A stretch of DNA of 28,988 nucleotides from RGIG4034 sp045576455 (GCA_045576455.1 JAZNGM010000018.1:1-28988), one strand, 5' to 3'. Positions 1-8,403 are shown, numbered from the stretch's first letter. The notes: generated by a model not told the origin, from the sequence alone. Numbers and translations are program-made.

Positions 1-513
1 CTTTCACCGGAAAATGACCAGAGTTACCGTTATTTTATGAACGATAATCTTTTTAACCATGTAAATATTGATAAAGCAAATACCAATGTTCCAAACGGTC
101 TGGAACCGGATGCAGATAAAGCATGTAAAGACTATGATGCGATTATTGCACAGTCGGGCGGTATTGATTTACAGTTGCTGGGAATCGGGCACAATGGACA
201 TATCGGATTTAATGAGCCGGCAGAATACTTTGTAAAAGATGTGAATTGTGTTGATTTGACGGAAATGACAATTCAGGCAAATAAGAGATTTTTTGCATCA
301 GCAGACGAAGTGCCGAGACAGGCATACACTATGGGAATCGGTACTATTATGAATGCTGAAAAAATAGTGATTGTCGTAAGCGGTAAAGATAAAGCAGAGA
401 TTGTGAAGAAAGCTTTCTTCGGACCGGTAACACCGCAAGTTCCTGCATCCATCTTACAGTTCCATAAGGATGTTACTCTTATTGCGGATGAAGATGCACT
501 TTCACTTATCTAG
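1..513 (+). CDS. nagB: Glucosamine-6-phosphate deaminase, 3' part (5' end outside window)
   Basis: Open from base 1 in frame 1 to a stop at 511-513; about 170 C-terminal residues of a roughly 240-residue family are visible, so some 75-85 N-terminal residues, including the first catalytic Asp, lie upstream. The enzyme converts glucosamine-6-phosphate to fructose-6-phosphate and ammonia in the cytoplasm, the last step of N-acetylglucosamine and chitobiose use. The diagnostic stretch GIGHNGHIGFNEPA is present; it holds the catalytic His and Glu of the family, with Asn where E. coli has Asp141, as is usual in Firmicutes. RFF and a FGPVTPQVPAS-type segment near the C-terminus also fit NagB. No convincing terminator follows before the xylanase promoter. 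Identity is secure; only the truncation limits it. Confidence 0.95.
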   Translation, partial: LSPENDQSYRYFMNDNLFNHVNIDKANTNVPNGLEPDADKACKDYDAIIAQSGGIDLQLLGIGHNGHIGFNEPAEYFVKDVNCVDLTEMTIQANKRFFASADEVPRQAYTMGIGTIMNAEKIVIVVSGKDKAEIVKKAFFGPVTPQVPASILQFHKDVTLIADEDALSLI

Positions 514-586
514 TGCTAAAGAGCAATAAATGCCTAATATTCATGCTTTTTTGCACAATAAATGCACAGAATGCAGATGAGGGTGT

Positions 587-595
587 TGCTATAAT
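587..595 (+). promoter_or_regulatory. Extended -10 promoter for the GH10 xylanase gene
   Basis: TGCTATAAT at 587-595 is a perfect extended -10 box (TGn plus TATAAT) 38 bases before the xylanase ATG. No good -35 hexamer sits 16-18 bases upstream, which is common for extended -10 promoters and for activated promoters. Two copies of CAATAAATGC (524-533 and 556-565) lie upstream and may be binding sites. Confidence 0.6.
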
Positions 596-633
596 GATGA
601 TGGGGAGATAAAAATTTAAAGGAGAAGGAAAAC

Positions 634-1890
634 ATGAAAAAATGGAAGATTTTAGCACTTGTTTTAGTGTTTGTTCTTGCTTTGACAGCTTGCTCATCTA
701 AGAAAAATGATAAGCCGGCAGATGTTGATGCAACAGAGCAGGATGCCAATAACGGTGCAGAAGATTCAACAAAAGACGAAGGACAAAATGCAGATTCTAC
801 AGACAAAGAAGATGCGAATAAGGAAGAAGAGAAAAAAGAAGAAGTAGTTCTCGGCATCAAAGACATATTGGGTGAATATGGTCTGAAGGCAGGAACCTGT
901 CTTACAAACAATATGCTTGGTAATGCAAGCTGCGTTAAGATTATTAAGCAGAACTTCAACAGTATTACATTTGAGAATGATATGAAGCCGGATTATATTC
1001 TTGATAAAAACGCCAGCGTGGCAGCAGGCGATATCGTTGTTAAATTCAATGATAATACCTTGAAACTTTTAAAATGGTGTAAAAATAATGAAATGGCAGT
1101 TCGTGGTCATACCATTATTTGGCATAGCCAGACACCGACATGGATTTTCTATGAGGATTTTGATCCAAGTAAAGAGCTTGTAAGCAGAGACGTTATGCTT
1201 GCACGTATGGAAAGCTATATCCGTCAGGTATTCGAGCAGTTAGATGCTACCGGATACAGTGATATGATTTATGCTTACGATGTTGTCAATGAAGCATGGC
1301 TTGATGACGGAACAATGCGTGACAGCTTGTGGAGAACGACTATCGGTGATGATTATTTATGGCAGGCATTCTATTTTGCAGATAAATATGCACCGGAACA
1401 TATTGAATTATACTATAACGACTTTAATGAACAGTTTAAGACAGAAGCATTATACAATTTCGTTCAGACGTTAAAAGATGAAGATGGCAATTATCTTATC
1501 GACGGAATTGGTTTCCAGGCACATCTTTACACGGAAGACAGCTTAGATGATTACTTTGCTACCGTGGATAAGCTTGCTTCTCTCGGAATCAAGGTAAATC
1601 TTACAGAGCTTGATGTATGCCTTGGCTCATGGCCGGTAATTAAGCCTGCGACAGAAGAAAATCTTAAGATACAGGGACAGTTTTATTACAATCTTGTAGA
1701 GGGACTTCTTTCAAGAGTAAAAGAAGGTACGGTTAAAATGGATTCCTTAACTATCTGGGGCTTTAATGATGCACAGTCATGGAGATCAGAGCGTAATCCG
1801 GTACTCTTTACTATGGTTTACAAACCAAAATATGCTTACTATGGTGTAATGCAGAATAAAGAGATGGCAGGATTTGATACCGAAGAGTAA
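634..1890 (+). CDS. GH10 endo-beta-1,4-xylanase, lipoprotein
   Basis: 418 residues, start ATG 634 with an AAGGAGAAGG ribosome site just upstream. Residues 1-20 form a lipoprotein signal peptide ending in a LTAC lipobox (lipidated Cys20). An acidic, Asp/Glu/Lys-rich linker (about 21-70) is followed by one GH10 catalytic barrel (about 75-410). Family marks are HTIIWHSQTPTW on strand 3, the acid/base Glu220 in DVVNEAW, the nucleophile Glu325 in LTELD, and WGFND near the end. GH10 enzymes cleave the beta-1,4-xylan backbone with retention of configuration. The lipobox places this one on the outer face of the membrane. There is no carbohydrate-binding module, so it probably acts on soluble or already shortened xylan close to the cell. 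Its own promoter and terminator make it a single-gene unit. A second surface hydrolase of the same design, the CE1 esterase at 8444, is a plausible partner. Confidence 0.95.
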   Translation: MKKWKILALVLVFVLALTACSSKKNDKPADVDATEQDANNGAEDSTKDEGQNADSTDKEDANKEEEKKEEVVLGIKDILGEYGLKAGTCLTNNMLGNASCVKIIKQNFNSITFENDMKPDYILDKNASVAAGDIVVKFNDNTLKLLKWCKNNEMAVRGHTIIWHSQTPTWIFYEDFDPSKELVSRDVMLARMESYIRQVFEQLDATGYSDMIYAYDVVNEAWLDDGTMRDSLWRTTIGDDYLWQAFYFADKYAPEHIELYYNDFNEQFKTEALYNFVQTLKDEDGNYLIDGIGFQAHLYTEDSLDDYFATVDKLASLGIKVNLTELDVCLGSWPVIKPATEENLKIQGQFYYNLVEGLLSRVKEGTVKMDSLTIWGFNDAQSWRSERNPVLFTMVYKPKYAYYGVMQNKEMAGFDTEE

Positions 1891-1928
1891 TTCGTGTATC
1901 GGAAGTAAAAATAGTAAGCAAAATGCAA

Positions 1929-1975
1929 GGTGTCCTGTGAGTCAGTAAAATGACTTGCAGGACACCCTTTTTATG
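1929..1975 (+). terminator. Rho-independent terminator after the xylanase gene
   Basis: GGTGTCCTG at 1929-1937 pairs with CAGGACACC at 1958-1966; the helix continues through AGTCA/TGACT with a two-base imperfection and a short loop. A run of five T follows at 1968-1972. It sits between convergent genes and mainly serves the plus strand. Confidence 0.85.
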
Positions 1976-2041
1976 TTTTGTCATATCTTTTGTATGTTAT
2001 TATTGGATTTTAATTTCTTGGTTTGGTATAGCAATTGCCGG

Positions 2042-3115
2042 TTAGGTAAAATAACGCCGTAAATCATCTTCCGATATTGGATACGGATAATTCTTTAGCT
2101 TGGCAGGATTCTTAAGTAATTCTGTTATATTGCGGTCGGTCAGTGATTTGTCGATATTAACTGTTCCGGTCAACAGTGCCATATGTTTTTCAAATTCATC
2201 TATATTATCAAAGTCCATAAAATGAAGTACCTCTTTGGCAGAATTATAATCCGGATAATATTTTACAAAGCTGCTCAAGAATATTCCGACCGCTTTTCCG
2301 TGTGGGACAGAAAGCTCGTAAGTTACGGCGTAGCTTAATCCGTGCGGCAGGGAAGTACCGGTGTGCGCAATCGCCATGCCGCCCAGCATGGACATATGTA
2401 ATAGACTATTGTAGTCAACGTCTGAGAAAGTCCTTTCCAATAAACAATTTTTACATTTCTTAAACATCCTGAGTCCTTCGCTGCTGTAAATCCGGTTCAG
2501 TTCATTGGAATTTGTGTTAAGATAACTTTCTATTAAATGTGCTAGGGCATCTACCGCGGTATTAACCAATGTTTCGCAGGGCAGACATTTTAAATATTTC
2601 ATGTCAAGCAAAGCAAGCTTTGGAAAAATTCTGTGGCTGATGCTTTTTTTAGTTCTTTTATTGTGTAAAGTCAGGATTGCATAAGGTGTTACCTCGGAAC
2701 CGGTTCCGCAGGTAGTAGGAACGGCAATGACCGGCAGGGAAGGTAAGGAGATATTTTCATATAGTATCTCTTCGGTTTTCTCAGGATTTGAAATCATAAG
2801 AGCGATGGCTTTTGCAGCATCCAAAGGAGAACCGCCTCCAATACCAATGACAAAATCGACCGCTTCCTGTAGGCCGAAAGCGCGGGCTTTCATAACCGTT
2901 TCCACAGAAGGATTCTCTTCAATTTCATCAAATATACTATAGGGAATATGCCCGTTTTCCAAAACAGACGTAATATCTTTTAAAGAACCGTTGGCTTTGG
3001 CAGAGCGTTTGCCGGTTACGATAAGTGCTTTTTTGCCATAGGAACAAATTTCCCTGGCATGATGAAGAACACAATCCGGTTCACTATATATTTGGGTAGG
3101 TATGTATAATTGCAT
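2042..3115 (-). CDS. Iron-containing (group III) alcohol dehydrogenase
   Basis: 357 residues, a little shorter than the usual 380-390. The ATG at 3115 has an AAGGAG site 7 bases upstream. The N-terminal NAD(P)-binding half contains GIGGGSPLDAAK (about 92-103) and PTTCGTGSEVTP. The C-terminal metal domain keeps all four iron ligands: Asp189 and His193 in VDALAHLIE, His258 in LPHGLSY, and His272 in VPHGKAVG. The family reduces short aldehydes to alcohols, or the reverse, with NAD(P)H in the cytoplasm; 1,3-propanediol, butanol and lactaldehyde enzymes belong to it. The substrate cannot be told from sequence alone. It is divergent from the flavoenzyme pair at 3345-5885. That suggests a redox role but does not prove a common pathway. 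Confidence 0.88.
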   Translation of the reverse strand: MQLYIPTQIYSEPDCVLHHAREICSYGKKALIVTGKRSAKANGSLKDITSVLENGHIPYSIFDEIEENPSVETVMKARAFGLQEAVDFVIGIGGGSPLDAAKAIALMISNPEKTEEILYENISLPSLPVIAVPTTCGTGSEVTPYAILTLHNKRTKKSISHRIFPKLALLDMKYLKCLPCETLVNTAVDALAHLIESYLNTNSNELNRIYSSEGLRMFKKCKNCLLERTFSDVDYNSLLHMSMLGGMAIAHTGTSLPHGLSYAVTYELSVPHGKAVGIFLSSFVKYYPDYNSAKEVLHFMDFDNIDEFEKHMALLTGTVNIDKSLTDRNITELLKNPAKLKNYPYPISEDDLRRYFT

Positions 3116-3296
3116 ATTGTATCTCCTTAAGACAATATATTGGTAAAAGCATTATATACCATACTATATCATACGGCACAGAAAATAGAAAATCATACGA
3201 AGCAAAAAAATAAGAATATAGCACAGAAAATGGAAATTATACAGAAAATAATACAATACAAAAACATAAAATCTTGATGAAAACACAGGGTAAATA

Positions 3297-3305
3297 TGGT
3301 ATAAT
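3297..3305 (+). promoter_or_regulatory. Extended -10 promoter for the flavoenzyme/nitroreductase operon
   Basis: TGGTATAAT at 3297-3305 is an extended -10 box 40 bases before the ATG at 3345. The best -35 candidate, TTGATG at 3274-3279, is 20 bases away and weak. The rest of the 229-base divergent intergenic region is very AT-rich and I see no clear dyad in it. Confidence 0.65.
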
Positions 3306-3344
3306 ATTTTCAATTTCTTACGTTTTATAAGGAGAGGAACAAAA

Positions 3345-5336
3345 ATGAAATACAGAGAACTTTTTACTCCGGTGAAAATCGGAAGTATTACTATTAAAAA
3401 CCGTTTTGCCATGGCTCCGATGGGACCGCTTGGTTTGGGCGATTCGGAAGGAGGATGGAACCAAAGGGGAATTGATTATTATGTAGAGCGTGCCAAGGGC
3501 GGGGCCGGCTTAATTATTACCGGTGTAACCTTTTCAGACCAGCAGGTAGAACCGCAGAATCAGTCAATCATTCCGGTATCTACCCATAATTCTGTTCATT
3601 TTGTAAGAACAAGCCGCGAGATGACAGAACGTGTGCATGCATACGGCAGTAAAATTTTCCTTCAGATGTCAGGTGGATTTGGCCGTGTTACCATACCTAC
3701 AAACCTCGGAGAATTTCCACCGGTAGCACCTTCGGAAATTCCGCACAGATGGCTTGATAAGATGTGCCGTTCCATAACCAAAGAAGAAATAAGAAGTATT
3801 GTAAAGTCTTTTGGTGATGGTGCATATAATGCTAAGCGTGGCGGATTTGACGGTATTCAGATTCATGCGGTACATGAAGGTTATCTTTTGGATCAGTTTG
3901 CTATTTCCATGTTTAATTTAAGAACAGATGAATACGGCGGTTCTTTAGAGAACAGACTCCGTTTTGCCAAGGAAATAGTTGAAGAAATTAAATCAAGATG
4001 TGGTCAGGACTTCCCTGTAACACTTCGTTTCAGCTTAAAGAGTATGATTAAGGACTGGAGAGTGGGGGCTCTTCCGGGAGAAGAATTCGAGGAAAAAGGA
4101 AGAGATATCGCAGAAGGTCTTGAGGCGGCTAAATTACTGGAGCAGTATGGTTATGATGCGCTTGATACCGATGTCGGAACCTATGATGCATGGTGGTGGA
4201 GTCATCCGCCAATGTATCAGGAAAAGGGCTTATACCGTCCTTACTGTAAGCTGGTAAAAGAGGTTGTCAATATCCCGGTATTCTGTGCAGGCCGTATGGA
4301 TAATCCGGATATGGCATTGGCAGCGATACAAGAGGGCGTTTGCGATGTGATTGATCTCGGAAGACCATTGCTTGCAGATCCTGATTATTGTAATAAACTG
4401 CGTGCTGGTAAAATCGAACAAATCCGTCCGTGTATTTCCTGTCATGAAGGCTGTATGGGACGTATTGCCGAATTTTCACTTATTAACTGTGCGGTTAACC
4501 CACAGGCGGCAAGAGAGCGTTTCATGGCGTATGAACCTATTCTTACCAAGAAAAAAGTACTCATTGTCGGCGGTGGTGTGGCCGGATGTGAGGCAGCAAG
4601 AGTTCTTGCGATAAGAGGACATCAGCCGGTACTTTTTGAAAAGACTGACCGCCTTGGCGGAAATTTACATCCGGGTGGAGCACCTCAGTTTAAAGAGGAT
4701 GATATCGCACTGGCTAACTGGTATACCAATGAACTTAAGCGCTTAAATGTAGAAGTTCATCTTAATACAACAATCAATGCGCAGGACATTCTTAATGGTG
4801 ACTATGATACCGTTATCATGGCAACCGGTTCTACGCCTAAGGTATTCTCATTGGGAGATGATGAGCATGTTTATACCGCTGCACAGGTGTTGTTAAAAGA
4901 AAAAGACTGCGGCAATAAAACCGTAATCGTAGGTGGCGGACTGGTAGGATGCGAAACGGCATTATGGCTTGCACAAAACGGCAAAGATGTAACAATTGTT
5001 GAAGCGTTAGATAAGATTATGGCGGTTAACGGCCCAATCTGTCACTCTAATAAAGACATGCTGGAAGCATTGCTCCCGTTCAATAATGTCAAGATTATGA
5101 CCGGTGCTAAAGTAAAAGAGTACAAAGACGGTGTGCTTACGGTAGAAAATGCGGAAGGCAATACACAGATTAATTGTGACAGTGTTATTTTATCGGTCGG
5201 ATACAAGGAAGAAAATTCGCTTTATCATGAAGTGGAGTTTGATGTACCTGAGATATATCTTTTAGGAGATGCTAAAAAAGTATCTAATATTATGTATGCT
5301 ATCTGGGATGCATTTGAAGTGGCAAATCATATTTAA
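3345..5336 (+). CDS. NADH:flavin oxidoreductase of the 2-enoate / 2,4-dienoyl-CoA reductase type (FMN, FAD, [4Fe-4S])
   Basis: 663 residues, the full length of this family. The N-terminal Old-Yellow-Enzyme barrel (about 1-360) starts with LFTPVKIGSITIKNRFAMAPM and holds the FMN site. Residues 363-382 carry the iron-sulfur motif: Cys363, Cys366, Cys370 and Cys382 (CISCHEGC, then INCAVNP). A two-dinucleotide module follows, with the FAD Rossmann motif GGGVAG at 409-414 and the NAD motif GGGLVG at 530-535. Electrons pass NADH to FAD to 4Fe-4S to FMN to an activated C=C bond. Relatives include clostridial enoate reductase, cinnamate reductase and the bile-acid BaiCD/BaiH enzymes; sequence reading alone does not choose among these substrates. 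The nitroreductase 30 bases downstream is co-transcribed. Ribosome site AAGGAGAGG before ATG 3345. Confidence 0.9.
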   Translation: MKYRELFTPVKIGSITIKNRFAMAPMGPLGLGDSEGGWNQRGIDYYVERAKGGAGLIITGVTFSDQQVEPQNQSIIPVSTHNSVHFVRTSREMTERVHAYGSKIFLQMSGGFGRVTIPTNLGEFPPVAPSEIPHRWLDKMCRSITKEEIRSIVKSFGDGAYNAKRGGFDGIQIHAVHEGYLLDQFAISMFNLRTDEYGGSLENRLRFAKEIVEEIKSRCGQDFPVTLRFSLKSMIKDWRVGALPGEEFEEKGRDIAEGLEAAKLLEQYGYDALDTDVGTYDAWWWSHPPMYQEKGLYRPYCKLVKEVVNIPVFCAGRMDNPDMALAAIQEGVCDVIDLGRPLLADPDYCNKLRAGKIEQIRPCISCHEGCMGRIAEFSLINCAVNPQAARERFMAYEPILTKKKVLIVGGGVAGCEAARVLAIRGHQPVLFEKTDRLGGNLHPGGAPQFKEDDIALANWYTNELKRLNVEVHLNTTINAQDILNGDYDTVIMATGSTPKVFSLGDDEHVYTAAQVLLKEKDCGNKTVIVGGGLVGCETALWLAQNGKDVTIVEALDKIMAVNGPICHSNKDMLEALLPFNNVKIMTGAKVKEYKDGVLTVENAEGNTQINCDSVILSVGYKEENSLYHEVEFDVPEIYLLGDAKKVSNIMYAIWDAFEVANHI

Positions 5337-5366
5337 GATTGCTTTATATGAACAGGAGGGTTATCA

Positions 5367-5885
5367 ATGAAGGAAACATTACAGGACTTAAAGGAAAGAA
5401 GAAGCTGCCGGAGTTATGAAAAGGCACAGATTAGGGATGAAGAATTAGATGCTGTGTTGGAGGCAGGCATGTATGCGCCGACAGGCAGAGGTTTGCAGTC
5501 ACCCATAATGGTTGTTGTACAGGACCCTGAAACTATTAAAGTACTTTCCAAAATGAATGCAAAAGTTTTGGGAAATGAGAATATGGATCCGTTCTTTGGG
5601 GCACCGACGGTTGTTATTGTCTTGGCAGATAAGACAATTAATACATATAAGGAAGACGGCAGTCTTGTAATGGGTAACCTGATGAATGCAGCACATGCCA
5701 TTGGTTTGGGTTCCTGTTGGATACATCGTGCCAGGGAAACTTTTGAAACCCCGGAAGGAAGAGCGCTTCTTAATAAATGGGGAGTCGGAGAGAACTATGA
5801 AGGCATCGGTAACTGCCTGTTAGGATATGCACATGAAGTGGCACCGCTTAAGCCGAGAAAAGAGAATTATATTATCAGGGTTTAA
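5367..5885 (+). CDS. Nitroreductase-family FMN oxidoreductase
   Basis: 172 residues, the short (about 170) class of the nitroreductase fold. The ATG at 5367 has an AGGAGGG site and lies 30 bases after the enoate-reductase-type gene, so the two form one operon. The N-terminal RRSCRSYE supplies the conserved phosphate-binding arginines of the FMN site. APTGRGLQSPIMVVV and the Gly-rich AHAIGLGSCWI segment are the other family marks. These proteins are cytoplasmic homodimers that reduce nitro groups, quinones, flavins or enones with NAD(P)H; the natural substrate is seldom known. Co-transcription with a C=C bond reductase suggests a shared role in anaerobic reduction of unsaturated or aromatic compounds, which is an inference. 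Confidence 0.88.
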   Translation: MKETLQDLKERRSCRSYEKAQIRDEELDAVLEAGMYAPTGRGLQSPIMVVVQDPETIKVLSKMNAKVLGNENMDPFFGAPTVVIVLADKTINTYKEDGSLVMGNLMNAAHAIGLGSCWIHRARETFETPEGRALLNKWGVGENYEGIGNCLLGYAHEVAPLKPRKENYIIRV

Positions 5886-5939
5886 CCGGGAGAAAATAAG
5901 GTTAAATATTTAAGATATAATGTTTAAGGCATAATACTT

Positions 5940-5980
5940 AAGGGAGAATCGTATGATGCGATTCTCCCTTGTTTTTTTTA
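5940..5980 (+). terminator. Rho-independent terminator after the nitroreductase gene
   Basis: A 12-bp perfect helix, AAGGGAGAATCG (5940-5951) with CGATTCTCCCTT (5959-5970), a 7-base loop, and a run of eight T from 5972. It lies between the convergent nitroreductase and AraC-type genes. Confidence 0.93.
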
Positions 5981-5998
5981 CGAGGAAAATTTTGTTGA

Positions 5999-6970
5999 TT
6001 AAGAAATACCCAGTACTTCGAGATTGGTTTTTAAAAGCTCCTTGGCATCGGATTTTTTAAATGCCGTAAGCTTTTGCTTATACTGTGTAGGGGTACATTT
6101 TAAGTAATGCCTAAACCATTTGTTAAAGTAACTTGTAGAATTAAATCCTACGGAAAGTGCTAAATCAGAAATGGTTTCCGCTCTGGGATTATTCTCCACA
6201 ATCATTATGGTTGCGGAAAAAATACGGTATTTTATTAAGTATTCAAAAGGTGTCATGTGTAAGGTACGTTTGAAGCACCTGCAACATTCACTTTTGCTTA
6301 CATGGATAGCGTTTGCGATGGAATCAAGCGTAATGGCCTCAGCATAATGCTCCTGCATATAGGTAAGGGCACGTTTTGCACGTGCTTCATCAGAACTTAA
6401 TGAGGTGTCTTTGATGTTAGGCTTTTCGCTGATATAATGTTCAAGGAGCAGTAACCAAAAAGAACATAAACAGCTTTTAATGGAAAGCTCGTAGCCAAAA
6501 AAACGCTGATTGTTAATCGCTAACATTTCTTCACGTAATTTGAATACTTTTTGTGAAAACGCGTCGTTGTTGGTGAGAACATAATATTTAAAGGTCGGAG
6601 AACCAACGATAGGTGTCAGGTATTTTGTACACATATAGGTTTCGCCGTAGCCAAACAAATAGGCCGGATTAAATACTATTACTTGAAGAATACATTCTTC
6701 ATCGCCAACGGGATGAATGGAATGCAGGACATTCTGGTTAACAAAAATTCCTTGTCCCGTTTCCAAACGGAAAGAAGTATCTGCAATTTTAAAATCTGCA
6801 GTGCCGCTTATTACGACAGAAATTTCCACTTCTTCGTGCCAGTGCCAGCGCATATAGCCAAGACTCATCTTACCGGGAGCAAGCCGGTACATATCTACCG
6901 GATATTCAAGATTAATATGTTCTTTTTTATCGTGTAAACTCCGATCTTTGGGTTCAGGTAATCCGTTCAT
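5999..6970 (-). CDS. AraC-family transcriptional regulator with N-terminal cupin sensor
   Basis: 323 residues from ATG 6970. A longer reading from GTG 6994 is possible, but AGGGGAGG sits 6 bases before the inner ATG and would be inside the longer version, so the ATG is preferred. The N-terminal half (about 20-120) is a cupin ligand-binding domain; WHWHEEVEISVVISG is typical of AraC sugar sensors. The C-terminal 100 residues hold two helix-turn-helix motifs: ITLDSIANAIHVSKSECCRCF, and ISDLALSVGFNSTSYFNKWF followed by CTPTQYKQ. Such proteins usually activate nearby carbohydrate genes when a sugar is bound. It is divergent from the ECF S-component gene, and the 230-base region between them contains three GGCGAAA/GGCAAAA direct repeats that could be its binding sites. 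Confidence 0.92.
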   Translation of the reverse strand: MNGLPEPKDRSLHDKKEHINLEYPVDMYRLAPGKMSLGYMRWHWHEEVEISVVISGTADFKIADTSFRLETGQGIFVNQNVLHSIHPVGDEECILQVIVFNPAYLFGYGETYMCTKYLTPIVGSPTFKYYVLTNNDAFSQKVFKLREEMLAINNQRFFGYELSIKSCLCSFWLLLLEHYISEKPNIKDTSLSSDEARAKRALTYMQEHYAEAITLDSIANAIHVSKSECCRCFKRTLHMTPFEYLIKYRIFSATIMIVENNPRAETISDLALSVGFNSTSYFNKWFRHYLKCTPTQYKQKLTAFKKSDAKELLKTNLEVLGIS

Positions 6971-7054
6971 TGTTTTCCTCCCCTCTTTATACACTAATAT
7001 TGTATATAGTCTAGCACAATATTGATGTGCCTACAATCTACTCTAAAAGGATAT

Positions 7055-7090
7055 GGCGAAAAAAACTTTTTTTAGGCGAAAGTGGCAAAA
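7055..7090. promoter_or_regulatory. Candidate AraC-type operator: GGCGAAA direct repeats
   Basis: GGCGAAA occurs at 7055-7061 and again at 7075-7081, exactly 20 bases apart, followed by GGCAAAA at 7084-7090. AraC proteins normally bind two direct half-sites about 21 bases (two helical turns) apart. The position between the divergent regulator and transporter genes fits, but the sites are short and the assignment is a guess. Confidence 0.3.
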
Positions 7091-7200
7091 GTGTGTGACT
7101 TAGTGCAAAATAATACATTGTTTTTTATCGTAAATAATATAGAATTTAATATAGATATAGAGAGATACAATAACAATATTTTATGGAAGGAGATATTGCT

Positions 7201-7755
7201 GTGGGCAAAAATGCAATCAGAGAGAGAAACATAATAAGAAATATGGTACTTGCTGCGATGTTTCTTGCTATCGGTTTATTGTTACCTTTCGTAACAGGAC
7301 AGATACCTGAAATAGGGAAGAAGCTTTTGCCAATGCATATTCCTGCATTGTTATGCGGCTTTATTTGCGGACCGTGGTATGGTGCGGTGATTGGTTTTAT
7401 CATGCCGGTTTTAAGAAGCTTGATTATGGGAGGTATGCCGCCGCTTGTACCTACGGCAATTCCCATGGCGTTTGAACTGCTCGCCTATGGTATGGTGGCC
7501 GGTTTATTATACAGGCTATTAAAGAAAAATATGATCTGTCTGTATATTTCTCTTATCGTTGCCATGTTAGCAGGTAGAATGATGTGGTATGGTGCATCAT
7601 ATTTGGTATATACCATGATGGATAGTGTGTTTACATCGAAAATGTTTTTGTTTGGTGCTTTTATGAATGCAATACCGGGAATTATTATCCAGCTTGCCAT
7701 AATTCCTCCGATTGTAAGTATAGTAATGAAAATGAACCGAGATTATTATCGTTGA
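7201..7755 (+). CDS. ECF transporter S component (substrate-binding membrane subunit)
   Basis: 184 residues from GTG 7201. An in-frame ATG at 7183 is less likely because the AAGGAG ribosome site at 7185-7190 lies just inside it and is 10 bases before the GTG. The protein is very hydrophobic, with five or six membrane segments. The GFICGPWYGAVIGFIMPVLRS region (about 58-78) has the small-residue and Pro pattern of energy-coupling-factor S components. S components bind a vitamin or nucleoside-like substrate and dock to a shared EcfT/EcfA module encoded elsewhere; no ATPase gene is next to it here. The kinase gene 15 bases downstream is probably co-transcribed, which suggests uptake followed by trapping through phosphorylation. 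The substrate is unknown; a nucleoside or a ribosylated vitamin is the natural guess. Confidence 0.75.
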   Translation: MGKNAIRERNIIRNMVLAAMFLAIGLLLPFVTGQIPEIGKKLLPMHIPALLCGFICGPWYGAVIGFIMPVLRSLIMGGMPPLVPTAIPMAFELLAYGMVAGLLYRLLKKNMICLYISLIVAMLAGRMMWYGASYLVYTMMDSVFTSKMFLFGAFMNAIPGIIIQLAIIPPIVSIVMKMNRDYYR

Positions 7756-7770
7756 GAAATGAGGACGTAA

Positions 7771-8349
7771 ATGGATAAGGAAGCTGTATTTAGTAAAATA
7801 AATGCTAAGCTAAAAGAAAAGGATACGCCTGTAATAATTGCAATCGATGGCATGTGTGCGGCGGGAAAATCTACTTTGGCAAGGGAATTGCAACAATATT
7901 ATGAACAGGAAAAAATAGCCGTTAATGTGTTCCATATGGATGATTTTTTCTTGCGGAAGGAACAACGGACAAAAGAAAGAATGGAAGAAACCGGCGGCAA
8001 TGTAGACTACGAACGTTTTTTTGAAGAGGTAATAAAACCGTTAAAGGATAATAAAAAGGGAAAATACAGACCATATGACTGCACGACGGGTGAAGTGGCA
8101 GAAGGTACATTTTTTGAAAGCAGAAGATTAAATATTATTGAAGGTTCATATAGCCGGCATCCTTATTTTAAAGAGGTTTACGATATTAAAATTTACATGG
8201 AAACACAACCGGATGAGCAGATAAGACGGATTAAGAAACGTAACGGTGAGGTCATGCTTTCCCGTTTTTTGAATGAGTGGATTCCGAAGGAAAATGCTTA
8301 TTTTGATGCGTTTTCCATTAAAAAAGAAAGCTTGGTCATTACTACGTAA
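7771..8349 (+). CDS. Uridine-kinase-like P-loop kinase
   Basis: 192 residues, ATG 7771 with a GAGG site, 15 bases after the ECF S-component gene. Walker A GMCAAGKST is at 27-35 (Lys33). VFHMDDFF is the uridine kinase-type acceptor-binding strand, with the DDFF acidic pair. A lid-like RRIKKRNGE segment and a FLNEWIPKENAYFD motif near the C-terminus are also seen in uridine-kinase-like proteins of Firmicutes. It phosphorylates a small molecule in the cytoplasm using ATP or GTP; uridine, ribosylnicotinamide and pantothenate kinases all share this fold. Linkage to an ECF S component suggests it traps the imported substrate. Confidence 0.75.
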   Translation: MDKEAVFSKINAKLKEKDTPVIIAIDGMCAAGKSTLARELQQYYEQEKIAVNVFHMDDFFLRKEQRTKERMEETGGNVDYERFFEEVIKPLKDNKKGKYRPYDCTTGEVAEGTFFESRRLNIIEGSYSRHPYFKEVYDIKIYMETQPDEQIRRIKKRNGEVMLSRFLNEWIPKENAYFDAFSIKKESLVITT

Positions 8350-8389
8350 TAAAACAGAGCAATATGTGAATAAATTTTGCCAGTATCTG

Positions 8390-8403
8390 ATTAGAATTCT
8401 AAT
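8390..8403. promoter_or_regulatory. 14-bp perfect palindrome before the CE1 esterase gene
   Basis: ATTAGAATTCTAAT is its own reverse complement and lies 40 bases before the esterase ATG, in the 94-base gap after the kinase gene. It could be a repressor operator. I could not place a convincing promoter around it. Confidence 0.3.

Noticed and set aside
534..959. 141-residue minus-strand frame over the xylanase start
   Set aside because: Antisense shadow of the acidic linker, giving Ser/Phe-rich nonsense, and it crosses the xylanase promoter.
3164..3412. Minus-strand open frame of 82 residues in the divergent intergenic region
   Set aside because: It overlaps the flavoenzyme start and promoter, is low-complexity AT-rich hydrophobic sequence and has no ribosome site.
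6971..6994. GTG start eight codons upstream for the AraC-type regulator
   Set aside because: The codons between encode the ribosome site AGGGGAGG that serves the ATG at 6970.
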